DNA from: Bog-473 sp963834405
Lineage (GTDB): Bacteria > Actinomycetota > Acidimicrobiia > Acidimicrobiales > RAAP-2
DNA length: 64,000 nucleotides
Assembly: GCA_963834405.1 (NCBI GenBank)
Contig: CAWIBX010000007.1
Coordinates: 992,001 to 1,056,000 of the forward strand
Direction: 5' to 3'
Below, piece after piece: positions 25,960 to 34,087 of this stretch. The notes below the pieces were generated by a model. The model saw only the letters and a program-made list of their open reading frames with translations. It was not told the DNA's origin and made no database searches. Both the position numbers and the translations under genes were made by a program. Within the stretch, counting starts at the first letter, position 1, and each line of letters begins with the position of its first letter.

Positions 25960-26742
25960 TCAGCGGCCGATGAAGACGGGATCCCGCTTCTCGGCGAAGG
26001 CAGCCATCGCCTCCTGGGTGTCATTCGTGGAGAAGTTCAGGGCCTGGCACCGCGCTTCGTCCTCCACCGCCTGCTCCATGGAAGCCATGGACGATGCATG
26101 CAGCAGGGTCTTCGTCATACTGAGGGCGAGGGGCGGCCCCGCCGCCAGGGTGCAGGCCCAGTCGTCGACGAAGCCATCGAGCTCGTCCAGGGGGAGGACC
26201 CGGTTGACGAGGCCCATGGCCGCCGCCTCTTCGCCGCTCCACATGCCCCCGAAGAGCGCGATCTCCTTCGCCTTGGCCATGCCCACGAGGCGAGGGAGTA
26301 ACCACGAGGCCCCGTTGTCGAGGGCGAGTCCCCGCTTTGCGAAGATCATGGAGAGCTTGGCCCGGTCGCTGCAGACGACGAGATCGCAACCCAGGGCGAG
26401 TGACAGGCCAGCACCGACGGCGAACCCGTCCACCTTGGCGATCGTGGGCTTCGAGATGTGATGGAGCGCAAGGGCGACGTCTCCCAACCGTCGCATGCGT
26501 GCCAGGCCGGAGCGGGTGGGGTCGGTGGCCGGACCGCTCGGATCGGACAGGTCCGCCCCGGAACAGAACGCGCCGCCCGCACCGGTCAGCACCATGCAGC
26601 GGTCGTCGGGGCTGTCCTCTATCTCTTCGAAGGTGGTGCGCAGCTCGCGGAGCATGGCGCCGTTCGCCGCGTTCTTGCGCTCGGGACGGTTCATCGTGAC
26701 GGTGACCACGCCGTCCTTGCGCTCGACAATCAGGGTCTCCAT
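25960..26742 (-). CDS. enoyl-CoA hydratase/isomerase family protein
   Basis: Crotonase-fold protein (260 aa) acting on an acyl-CoA thioester. Oxyanion-hole motifs are present: GAGGAFCSGADLSDP (about residues 54-68) and FAVGAGLSLALGCDLVVCSD (about 105-125). At the usual catalytic Glu positions the sequence has GLALDNGASWLLPRLVG, with Asp at one site, which is more isomerase- or PaaG-like. The reaction cannot be fixed. It lies between the SPFH pair and yraN without overlap. Confidence 0.88.
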   Translation of the reverse strand: METLIVERKDGVVTVTMNRPERKNAANGAMLRELRTTFEEIEDSPDDRCMVLTGAGGAFCSGADLSDPSGPATDPTRSGLARMRRLGDVALALHHISKPTIAKVDGFAVGAGLSLALGCDLVVCSDRAKLSMIFAKRGLALDNGASWLLPRLVGMAKAKEIALFGGMWSGEEAAAMGLVNRVLPLDELDGFVDDWACTLAAGPPLALSMTKTLLHASSMASMEQAVEDEARCQALNFSTNDTQEAMAAFAEKRDPVFIGR

Positions 26743-26767
26743 GACCCGACCCTAGGCCGGGGGGCTT

Positions 26768-27118
26768 TCAGAACGCACCTTCCAGGACTTCCAAGGTGCC
26801 GCCGAGGACAGAGACGACGTCGAAGCGGACCTCCGCCCAATGAGAGGTCTGGCTGTGCAGGTAGGCCAGAGCGAGGCCACGCAGTCGGCGCTGCTTAGCC
26901 GGCGTCACTGCTTCGAAGGGATGTCCGTGCGACGTGCGGGAGCGGGCCTTCACCTCGCAGACGACAAGGATCTTGCCGCGGGCGCAGATCAGATCGATCT
27001 CGCCGGTGGCACAGCGCCAGTTCCTCTGGAGGACTGCGTAACCGTGCGCCCGGTACCAGGCGGCCGCCCGGTCTTCTCCCGTCCGGCCCAGCTGCGCCCG
27101 ACGGTTCGAACCGGCCAT
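26768..27118 (-). CDS. yraN: YraN family endonuclease-like protein (UPF0102)
   Basis: Small Holliday-junction-resolvase-like/nuclease-fold protein, 116 aa. Conserved motif GEDRAAAWYRAHGYAVLQRNWRC, then GEIDLICARGKILVVCEVKAR (Asp, Glu-x-Lys of the PD-(D/E)XK fold). In actinobacteria yraN precedes comM and dprA; here it is separated from comM by the accessory block. ATG at 27118 fits the family. CGACCGTTC lies 6-14 bases upstream of the start, as it does before comM. Confidence 0.88.
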   Translation of the reverse strand: MAGSNRRAQLGRTGEDRAAAWYRAHGYAVLQRNWRCATGEIDLICARGKILVVCEVKARSRTSHGHPFEAVTPAKQRRLRGLALAYLHSQTSHWAEVRFDVVSVLGGTLEVLEGAF

Positions 27119-27252
27119 GGGCGAGAACGGTCGGAGGTTCGCCCGCGGAGTGCAGAGAACCTGCGAGCCCAGGAGCTCCTGGGAGCTGGAGCCGCGAGCC
27201 GCAACCCGCAAGCGTCAGAACGGCTCTCTATATCCCCATGGCGTCCTAAATT

Positions 27253-29030
27253 ACTTCGACCTGAAAAAGTCGATCTGAAAATTGCGCGTGACCAGCGCGT
27301 TCATGATCTGAGGGTGCTCGCGATCGGCTCCAAATGAAGCAACGATGGCTCCAACCACCTTTGCGAAGAGATTGGAGCCACCGTTGCTGCGCACCAAAGT
27401 AGACCCTCAGAGCACCTTGTGGGAGACAATCCTCCCGCCCGAATTCCTGCGCCTCCCGCCTGGGCTTTCGGAGATCGACGTCCTGCTCGACGACCCGGTG
27501 TTCTTCGAGCCCTTCGAGGAGTTCTTCGACCCCGAGATCGGCCGGCCCTCGATCCCGATGGAGACGTACCTGCGCATGATGTTCTTGCGCTTCCGTTATC
27601 GCCTGGGCTTCGAGACCCTTTGTGGCGAGGTCGCCGACTCCCTCGCCTGGCGGCGGTTCTGTCGGATCGGCATCACCGACGCCGTGCCGCATGCCACCAC
27701 GCTCATGAAGATCACCACCCGCTGCGGGGACAAGGTGGTCGCTCAGCTGAACGAGGCGCTGATCGCCAAGGCAGGGGCGGCCAAGGTCGTGCGACTCGAC
27801 AAGGTGCGAGCCGACACCACCGTCGTCGAGGCGAACGTCGCCTACCCCTCTGACGCGGGGCTGCTCGGCAAGGGCGTGGCGAAGCTCTCCAAGCTCGTGG
27901 CCAAACTGAAGGGCGCCGGCTACGGCTCGCGCACGCGCTTTCGTGACCGGAGGCGTTCGGTGGCCCGACGCAGCCACGCCATCGCCGCCTGGTTGCGTCG
28001 CCGCAGCGACGACGCCAAAGACGAGGTGCTCGCCATCACCGGCGAGCTCGTCACGATCGCCTGGGCCTCTCTCAAAGAGGCCCAGGTCATGGCCACAAAC
28101 ACCCGACGTTCGCTGCGTCGGGCCGGCGACACGGCAGAAGGGCGGGCCAGCGCGCTGCTCACCGAGCTCGAGAAGACCATCGCGGTGCTCGAGACCGTTA
28201 TCGTCCAGACCCGCAGTCGACTCGGCGGCGAGATGCCGGCGGGCTCCACCAGGGTCGTCTCCTTGCACGACACCGATGCCCGCCCCATCAGAAAGGGCCG
28301 ACTCGGACGTCCCGTTGAGTTCGGCTACAAGGCCCAGGTGCTCGACAACGTCGACGGGATCGTGCTCGACCACGAGGTCATGATCGGCAACCCAGCCGAT
28401 GCAGGGCTGCTCGCGCCAGCCATCGAACGACTGGCAGAGCTCGTGGGCCGGGTCCCACGGACCGTCACCGCGGACCGCGGCTATGGCGAAGCGAATGTCG
28501 AAAGAGACCTGAACGCCCTCGGCGTGAAGATCGTGGTCATCCCCAGAAGGGGCCGAGCTACCGGCGAGCGCCTCAAACTCCAGACCTCGAAGGGGTTCCT
28601 CAAGCTCGTCAAGTGGCGCACCGGCTCCGAAGGGCGCATCTCGCATCTCAAGCATTCCTGGGGATGGAATCGCACGCGCATCGACGGCATCGACGGCGCG
28701 CGCACGTGGTGCGGCTGGGGTGTTCTCGCCCACAACGCCACCAAGATCGCGCTGCTCATCGACGAGCGCGCGACACCGCAGCCAGCGACCGGCTCGAACC
28801 GACAGCTCGCGACACAAACCACCGGACCACCGCGACGACATCCACCGCCACCGAAGAACTTCGCCGCCTGATCCCGTCCCGCCCTCTCCCTTCGCGCCCC
28901 GGTCGCCGGAAACCTCCGGAAACGGGGTCGAAAATGACCGGAGAGGTCGGGACGGGACCTCAGGCGGGCACGTGGCAGGCTCTGGTCCGAAGGACGAGCC
29001 GTGCCTACATCGACTTTTTCAGGTCGAAGT
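27253..29030. mobile_element. complete insertion sequence with 22-bp inverted ends and 5-bp target repeat
   Basis: Left end ACTTCGACCTGAAAAAGTCGAT (27253-27274; first bases ACTTCGACCTG) is matched perfectly by the inverted right end at 29009-29030. AAATT flanks it directly on both sides (27248-27252 and 29031-29035), a 5-bp target duplication. 1,778 bp, one intact transposase gene. Perfect ends and intact gene imply recent insertion, between yraN and DUF2469. Confidence 0.88.
27345..28871 (+). CDS. DDE transposase (IS5/IS1182-like, DUF772 N-terminus)
   Basis: 508-aa transposase. The N-terminal DUF772-like segment (GRPSIPMETYLRMMFLRFRYRLG), then the first acidic motif KVRADTTVVEANVAYPSDAGLL, a long helical insertion (about residues 195-300), the second Asp in TVTADRGYGEANVE, and the Glu region EGRISHLKHSWGWNRTRIDG. 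The C-terminal ~40 residues are Pro/Arg-rich. Intact. It is the only gene in the 27253-29030 element. Family name between IS5 and IS1182/ISNCY is not certain from sequence alone. Confidence 0.9.
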   Translation: MAPTTFAKRLEPPLLRTKVDPQSTLWETILPPEFLRLPPGLSEIDVLLDDPVFFEPFEEFFDPEIGRPSIPMETYLRMMFLRFRYRLGFETLCGEVADSLAWRRFCRIGITDAVPHATTLMKITTRCGDKVVAQLNEALIAKAGAAKVVRLDKVRADTTVVEANVAYPSDAGLLGKGVAKLSKLVAKLKGAGYGSRTRFRDRRRSVARRSHAIAAWLRRRSDDAKDEVLAITGELVTIAWASLKEAQVMATNTRRSLRRAGDTAEGRASALLTELEKTIAVLETVIVQTRSRLGGEMPAGSTRVVSLHDTDARPIRKGRLGRPVEFGYKAQVLDNVDGIVLDHEVMIGNPADAGLLAPAIERLAELVGRVPRTVTADRGYGEANVERDLNALGVKIVVIPRRGRATGERLKLQTSKGFLKLVKWRTGSEGRISHLKHSWGWNRTRIDGIDGARTWCGWGVLAHNATKIALLIDERATPQPATGSNRQLATQTTGPPRRHPPPPKNFAA

Positions 29031-29174
29031 AAATTAAATTCTATAAGCGGGGATGTTGATAGTTTTTTTTGGAGCATCCCCGACAGGGGTCCCCCTCGGC
29101 GCTCGGCCCTCGGCCCAACCACCCTCTCTCGGACTGCCTGGGATGAGGTCCATCCCTGGGGAATCGACGGCGCC

Positions 29175-29477
29175 TTAGAGCTCCCGCAACTCCTGCTCGG
29201 GTAGCCGCTCGATGTTCACGTCCTTGAACGTGACCACCCGCACCTCCGGCACGAAGCGGGCTGGGCGGTACATGTCCCACACCCAGGCATCACGAAGCTC
29301 CAGCTCGATACACGCCGGCGTCGTGTCGGACCGCACGTTCAAAGAGACCTCGTTGGCGAGGTAGAACCGCCGCTCGGTCTCAATGACGTAGGCAAAGACC
29401 GGGAGGACCGCCCGATACTCCTGAACCAGCCCGAGCTCTATCTCGGACTCGTACCGCTCGAGGTCCTCTTCGCTCAT
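29175..29477 (-). CDS. DUF2469 family protein
   Basis: 100-aa actinobacterial conserved protein: starts MSEEDLERYESEIELGLVQEYRAVLPVFAYVIETERRFYLAN-type sequence (shown here in parts: EIELGLVQEYR, FAYVIETERRFYLAN) and continues with CIELELRDAWVWDMYRP. The family is small, cytosolic and of unknown function, normally next to rnhB and yraN. It follows rplS by 23 bases. The lepB and rnhB genes that commonly lie between rplS and this gene are absent. Confidence 0.9.
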   Translation of the reverse strand: MSEEDLERYESEIELGLVQEYRAVLPVFAYVIETERRFYLANEVSLNVRSDTTPACIELELRDAWVWDMYRPARFVPEVRVVTFKDVNIERLPEQELREL

Positions 29478-29500
29478 CGAGCGCTCACGGCGGGCCGACC

Positions 29501-30094
29501 CTAGGCGTCAGCAGCCTCCTCGGCAGCCTCCGCCTCCGCGTCACCCTCCGCCTCGTCCACGGTCACGTCCTCGTCCTCGTCCTCGTCCGCGTCCTCGTCC
29601 TCCGCCTCGGCCTCCATCTCGTCGTCGTCCAGCTCCTCGACCTCTATGTCGAGGTCGTCTGCCTCCAACTCGTCATCCTCGACTTCGTCCAGCTCCTCGG
29701 TCGAGATGGCCCCTGCCGCCGCAGCCCCGGCCCCGGCCCCGGCGCCCCGGACGCCTCGCCGCTCCTTGATCTTCGCAGCCTTCCCGTGCCGTTCCCGCAG
29801 GTAGTAGAGCTTGGCCCGGCGGACATCCCCCAGCGTTGTCACCTCGATCTTCGCGATCGTTGGCGAGTGCACCGGGAAGGTGCGCTCCACTCCCACGCCG
29901 AAGCTCACCTTGCGGACCGTGAAGGTCTCGGAGACCCCGCCCCCCTGCCGGCGCATCACGGCGCCCTGGAAGATCTGGACCCGTTCCCGGTTGCCCTCGA
30001 CGACACGGACGTGCACCTTGACGGTGTCGCCGGGACGGAAATCGGGGATGTCGGAGCGCAGGCTGTCGCGGTCGATCGTCTCGGTCGGGTGCAT
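29501..30094 (-). CDS. rplS: 50S ribosomal protein L19 with long acidic tail
   Basis: L19 lies at the subunit interface. Residues 1-115 are the normal protein (FRPGDTVKVHVRVVEGNRERVQ, FQGAVMRRQGGG, KLYYLRERHGKAAKIKERR). The remaining ~80 residues are an added tail: a short Gly/Ala linker and then an acidic stretch of Glu, Asp, Val and Ala with (Asp-Glu)n runs. Usual length is 113-120, so the tail is notable, though acidic L19 tails occur in some Acidimicrobiia-like genomes. Downstream of trmD in the conserved rpsP-rimM-trmD-rplS order. Confidence 0.93.
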   Translation of the reverse strand: MHPTETIDRDSLRSDIPDFRPGDTVKVHVRVVEGNRERVQIFQGAVMRRQGGGVSETFTVRKVSFGVGVERTFPVHSPTIAKIEVTTLGDVRRAKLYYLRERHGKAAKIKERRGVRGAGAGAGAAAAGAISTEELDEVEDDELEADDLDIEVEELDDDEMEAEAEDEDADEDEDEDVTVDEAEGDAEAEAAEEAADA

Positions 30095-30158
30095 CAGGTG
30101 CGTTCCTTCGGGTGCTCAGGTCGGAGGCTCAGGCTCGTTCAGGCTCGGGCCTGGAGAC

Positions 30159-30956
30159 TCAGGTGGTCGGAGGTGGCTCGTGACTTCCGTCCGGCGAGGA
30201 CCTCTCCAGGCCGGACGGAACATCGTAGCCGTGCTCGGACAAGGCCCGCACGTCGCTGGGACTGAGCGCCGACGCCCTGACCAGGCGCTCCAGGAGGTCG
30301 GGTCGCCGCGCCGCTGTGCGCAGCAGCGCCTGGACCCGGCGCCACTCCGCCACCGCCCCGTGGTCCCCCGAACGCAGGACCTCGGGCACCGCCCAGCCCC
30401 GGAACTCGGCGGGCCGGGTGTACTGCGGGTACTCGAGCAGACCGCCCGAGAAACTGTCGTCCACCGCCGAGTCCTCGTTGCCCAACACGCCCGGCAGGAG
30501 GCGGGCGACGGCCTCAATCACCACCAGCGCGGCGAGCTCCCCGCCGGCCAGCACGTAGTCGCCGACCGAGAGCTCCCCGTCCACCAGGTGGTCGGCCACC
30601 CGCTGGTCCACCCCCTCGTAGCGCCCGCACAGGAGCGAGAACCCACCGGGGCGCTCCGCCATCTCTCGCGCCAGCGACTGGTCGAAGCGGCGCCCGCCCG
30701 GCGTCAGCAGGTAAAGCGGCCGGGGCAGGTCGGGCACCGATTCGACGCACCGGAACAGCGGTTCGGCCATCAGGACCATCCCTGCCCCGCCGCCGAACGG
30801 GCTGTCGTCGACCGAGCGCCGGGGGTCGTCGGCCCCCGCCCTCAGGTCGTGCACCCGCACGTCGAGCGCACCAGCCTCTGCGGCCCGGCCCAGGATCGAC
30901 GCGCCGCAGTAACCCGAGATCAGGTCCGGAAAGATCGTGAAGACGTCGACCCTCAC
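30159..30956 (-). CDS. trmD: tRNA (guanine37-N1)-methyltransferase
   Basis: SPOUT methyltransferase that adds N1-methyl to G37, preventing frameshifts. 265 aa. Key motifs: RVDVFTIFPD at the start, DDSPFGGGAGMV, LLTPGGRRF, LLCGRYEGVDQRV (knot, SAM site), SVGDYVLAGGE and GLLEYPQYTRP. The GTG at 30956 comes 10 bases after the rimM stop with GAGGG between, and matches the family N-terminus. C-terminal ~20 residues are extra and variable. Confidence 0.95.
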   Translation of the reverse strand: MRVDVFTIFPDLISGYCGASILGRAAEAGALDVRVHDLRAGADDPRRSVDDSPFGGGAGMVLMAEPLFRCVESVPDLPRPLYLLTPGGRRFDQSLAREMAERPGGFSLLCGRYEGVDQRVADHLVDGELSVGDYVLAGGELAALVVIEAVARLLPGVLGNEDSAVDDSFSGGLLEYPQYTRPAEFRGWAVPEVLRSGDHGAVAEWRRVQALLRTAARRPDLLERLVRASALSPSDVRALSEHGYDVPSGLERSSPDGSHEPPPTT

Positions 30957-30966
30957 GCCGTAGCCC

Positions 30967-31452
30967 TCACAGCTCCAGCAACCCCTCGGGAATCTCCACC
31001 TCGACCACGACCACGTCGTCCTGGTCCTCCGCACGGTGCCGGACGACGAAGCGCACCGGGATCAACGTGCCGGACTCGAGCACCAGCAGATCGCTCGCCG
31101 GGTTGGCCTCCACCGCCACGATCTGCCCCAGCTCTGCCCCCGACGACACGTCGACCACCGACGCGCCCACGAGCTCGTGCACCCAGAGCGCCCCGGGCAC
31201 CTCCAGCGGCTCGGCCGACAGCTCCGTCCCACGTAAACGCTCCGCACCGGTCCGGTCCTCCACGCCGTCGAACAGCACCAGAAACCGGTCCCGCTCTCCG
31301 CCCATCGGCCGGGAGGCCACGACGCGCAGCGGGCCGCGGGGAGACGTCAGCACGGACCCGGGCGTCAGCCGCTCCACCACGTCTGTCCAGAGGTGGACGA
31401 CGACCTCGCCGTGCAGGCCGTGGGCCTTGCTGACCCGGCCGACGGTGAGCAG
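30967..31452 (-). CDS. rimM: 16S rRNA processing protein RimM, start codon unclear
   Basis: RimM binds S19 and assists 30S maturation. N-terminal beta barrel begins LLTVGRVSKAHGLHGEVVV and the PRC-barrel part carries ALWVHELVGASVVDV and EIPEGLLEL at the end. The frame is open upstream through the end of khpA, but contains no ATG, GTG or TTG between the khpA stop (31526) and the conserved domain. The only near-cognate codon there is the CTG at 31452, which I use. The ~25 codons between encode Pro-Asp-Arg repeats from an 18-bp tandem DNA repeat. Possible CTG start, a start inside khpA, or a sequence error. Confidence 0.82.
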   Translation of the reverse strand: MLTVGRVSKAHGLHGEVVVHLWTDVVERLTPGSVLTSPRGPLRVVASRPMGGERDRFLVLFDGVEDRTGAERLRGTELSAEPLEVPGALWVHELVGASVVDVSSGAELGQIVAVEANPASDLLVLESGTLIPVRFVVRHRAEDQDDVVVVEVEIPEGLLEL

Positions 31453-31525
31453 TTCCGGCCGGTCTGGCCGGTCCGGCTGGTCTGGCCGGTCCGGCCAGTC
31501 GGGCCGCTCGGGCGGGTCGGTCGGC

Positions 31526-31957
31526 TCAGTCGTCGACGATGTCCACGGTCGCCTGGACGCCGTCCTTGGCGCCGGCGACGTTGACCAGGGTGCGGATGGC
31601 CTGCGCCGTGCGGCCACGGCGGCCGATGACCCGCCCCATGTCGTCGGGCGACACGTGGAGGTTGAGACGAACGCCACCCCGCCGCTCCTCGGTATTGATG
31701 ACCACCGAGTCCGGGTCGTTCGACAACGCCCGAGCGAGATACGTCAGCACCGCCAGCGGCGTACCCCCGTCCACCGCCGAGCGCTGGTTCCCCTCGTTCC
31801 CCTCGTCACCGTCGTCGACGTCATCGACGTCGTCACCGTCGTCGACGTCATCGACCTCATCGACCTCATCAACGTCATCGCCGACGTCGTCGTCAAGGTC
31901 GTTCGCGCCCCCGCCGCCGATCTGGTTGATGTCACCCGCTTCGTAGAGATCGGTCAC
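31526..31957 (-). CDS. khpA: KH-domain RNA-binding protein KhpA with acidic N-terminal extension
   Basis: The last ~77 residues are the usual KhpA (YlqC) protein: PLAVLTYLARALSNDPDSV, then the KH GxxG loop in GRVIGRRGRTAQAIR. It binds RNA and acts with KhpB. In front lie ~65 extra residues, most of them Asp/Val/Glu in repeats such as DDVDD, encoded by a GAC/GTC-type tandem repeat (plus strand about 31795-31910). Start GTG at 31957 overlaps the rpsP stop as GTGA, so the extension is part of the frame as read; an internal start close to the KH domain cannot be excluded. Confidence 0.88.
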   Translation of the reverse strand: MTDLYEAGDINQIGGGGANDLDDDVGDDVDEVDEVDDVDDGDDVDDVDDGDEGNEGNQRSAVDGGTPLAVLTYLARALSNDPDSVVINTEERRGGVRLNLHVSPDDMGRVIGRRGRTAQAIRTLVNVAGAKDGVQATVDIVDD

Positions 31958-32247
31958 TTCGCCGCCGCTCCCCTCGCCACCGTGAACTCGTCCCACGCGC
32001 CGGACGTCTTGAGCAGACGCTCCACGCGCTCGGTCGGCTTGGCCCCGTTGACCAGCCACTTCACGGCCTTGGCGTTGTCGATGTTGACGACCGCGTCAGG
32101 CTCCGCCGTCGATGCACCCCGGGGCGCGTACGTCCCCACGATCTCGAGGAAACGCCCGTCCCGGGGCGACCGGCTGTCGGCGGCCACGACCCGGTAGGTC
32201 GGCTGCTTCTTCTTGCCCATCCGCACGAGGCGGAGCTTCACTGCCAC
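31954..32247 (-). CDS. rpsP: 30S ribosomal protein S16
   Basis: 97 aa, complete S16: starts MAVKLRLVRMGKKKQPTYRVV and contains GRFLEIVGTYAPRG and the KWLVNGAKPTERV segment. First gene of the rpsP-khpA-rimM-trmD-rplS unit; its stop overlaps the khpA GTG. The gap to ffh (32248-32427) contains short CTTCACGATCGTCACG-type repeats and nothing else I recognise. Confidence 0.96.
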   Translation of the reverse strand: MAVKLRLVRMGKKKQPTYRVVAADSRSPRDGRFLEIVGTYAPRGASTAEPDAVVNIDNAKAVKWLVNGAKPTERVERLLKTSGAWDEFTVARGAAAK

Positions 32248-32427
32248 GAACTGTCCTCCAGCGTCTTCACGATCGTCACGACCTTCACGATCGTCACGTT
32301 CTTCACGGTCCTCGGTGGTCTCTCGGGTCTCCAGGTGTCTCGCTGTCCAGCGTCACCGCCCGCCACCGCTAAAGAAGACCACCACTCAAAATGTCAGTAC
32401 GGCGGCCCATTCTGGCAGACGGCGCGG

Positions 32428-34026
32428 CTACCGGTCTTTCGGCGGGGTGACCCGGCCGCCCTTCTTCTTCTTTTTGGTGCCCTTGTTGACGCTCACGACC
32501 GGCTGCGGCGCCCCGGCCGCCGGCAGGCCCGGGAACGAAGTGGGGAGCTCGCCGCTCTCACCCAGGAGCTGGGAGAGCATGTCGAAATCGGCCTCGCCGG
32601 CCCCACCCCCCCGGCCACCGGCCCCAACATCGACCCCACCGGCCCCACCGGCAGCCCCAGCCGCCTGCTGGGTCAGCTTGCGGGCCGCCCGGGGGCTCAT
32701 GGCCGACATATCCGGCATCCCGGGGAGGTTGGGCATCTTGCCCGAGGCCATCCCCTTCATCATCTTCTGCATCTCCTTGAACTGCTTCAGGAGGCTGTTC
32801 ACATCCTGGATGGAGGTCCCCGACCCCCGCGCCACCCGCGACCGGCGGGACCCGTCCATCAGCGTCACGTCGTTGCGCTCGGACGGCGTCATGGAGCAGA
32901 CGATCGCCTCCACCTTGGCCACCTCGCCGTCGTCGACCTGCCCGGCCGCCTGCCGCATCTCCTTCGACATCCCCGGCATCAGCCGCATCAGGCCACCCAG
33001 CGACCCCATCTTCTTGACCTGCCGCAGTTGGGACAAGAAGTCGTCGAGCGTGAACTGGCCCTGCATGAGACGGCTCGCGCTCTTCGCGACCTCGTCGGCG
33101 TCCATGGTGCGCTCGGCCTGCTCGATCAGGCTCAGCACGTCCCCCATCCCCAATATCCGGTCCGCCATCCGGTCCGGGTGGAACAGGTCGAAGTCGTCCA
33201 GGCGCTCACCGGTGCTGCCGAACGCGATCGGCCTCCCGACGACACCCTTCACCGACAGGGCGGCGCCACCCCGGGCGTCGCCGTCGAGCTTGGTGAGGAT
33301 GACGCCGCTCAGCTCGAGCGCGTCGTGGAACGCCTTGGCCGTGGCGACCGCGTCCTGGCCGATCATGGCGTCGATGACCAGGAACGTGTAGTGCGGCTCG
33401 GTCGCCGCCGAGATGTCCCGGATCTGCTCCATCAACTCGGCGTCGATCGTGAGCCGTCCGGCTGTGTCGATGATGCAGATGTCTCTGCCGAGACGCCGCG
33501 CCTCTTCCACTCCGGCCTTGGCGCAGCGGACGGGATCGGTGGACTCCGAGAAGACCGTCACGCCCGCCTGCTCACCGAGGACGCGCAGCTGCTCGACCGC
33601 GGCCGGCCGCTGCAGGTCTGCGCCGACCAGCAAGGGGTTGCGGCCCTGCCGCTTCCACCACAGGGCGAGCTTGGCCGAAGTCGTGGTCTTTCCAGAACCC
33701 TGGAGGCCCGCCATCAGCACGACGGTGGGGGGCCTGCTCGCGTAGGTGAGCTTCAGCGACTCGCCGCCGAGCACGTTGACCAGCTCCTCGTGCACGGCGC
33801 GGACGACCTGCTGGCCCGGGGTCAGGCTCTTCGACAGCGACTCGGCGCTGACCCGCAGGCGGATGCCGTCGCAGAACAGGCGGGCGACGCCGAGCTCGAC
33901 GTCGGCCTCGAGCAGGGCGGTCCGGATCTCGCGGAGCGCCTCGTCGAGGTCCTCGTCGCTGATGCGCCCCTTGCCCCGCAGGCGCGTGGAGATCCGCTCC
34001 AGGCGGTCGGAGAGGGCGTCGAACAT
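32428..34026 (-). CDS. ffh: signal recognition particle protein
   Basis: SRP54 GTPase that, with 4.5S RNA, brings ribosomes making membrane proteins to FtsY. N domain (residues 1-95), G domain with G1 GLQGSGKTT (about 106), G3 IDTAGR, G4 TKLDGDARGG; M domain with Met-rich helices (MRLMPGMSKEMR, MQKMMKGMASGKMP). 532 aa, longer than usual because of a Gly/Ala-rich stretch and a basic tail (KGTKKKKKGG). ATG at 34026. Upstream of rpsP, as in many bacteria. Confidence 0.96.
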   Translation of the reverse strand: MFDALSDRLERISTRLRGKGRISDEDLDEALREIRTALLEADVELGVARLFCDGIRLRVSAESLSKSLTPGQQVVRAVHEELVNVLGGESLKLTYASRPPTVVLMAGLQGSGKTTTSAKLALWWKRQGRNPLLVGADLQRPAAVEQLRVLGEQAGVTVFSESTDPVRCAKAGVEEARRLGRDICIIDTAGRLTIDAELMEQIRDISAATEPHYTFLVIDAMIGQDAVATAKAFHDALELSGVILTKLDGDARGGAALSVKGVVGRPIAFGSTGERLDDFDLFHPDRMADRILGMGDVLSLIEQAERTMDADEVAKSASRLMQGQFTLDDFLSQLRQVKKMGSLGGLMRLMPGMSKEMRQAAGQVDDGEVAKVEAIVCSMTPSERNDVTLMDGSRRSRVARGSGTSIQDVNSLLKQFKEMQKMMKGMASGKMPNLPGMPDMSAMSPRAARKLTQQAAGAAGGAGGVDVGAGGRGGGAGEADFDMLSQLLGESGELPTSFPGLPAAGAPQPVVSVNKGTKKKKKGGRVTPPKDR

Positions 34027-34087
34027 GAGGTCTCAGGTTACCCACCGCCCGCGCCGCCACCGGCCCATCACCCCTACGCTCCCGGCC

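Noticed and set aside
27253..29030. The IS as the cause of the missing lepB/rnhB genes
   Set aside because: The IS has intact ends and target repeats and sits on the other side of DUF2469, so it did not delete the rplS side.
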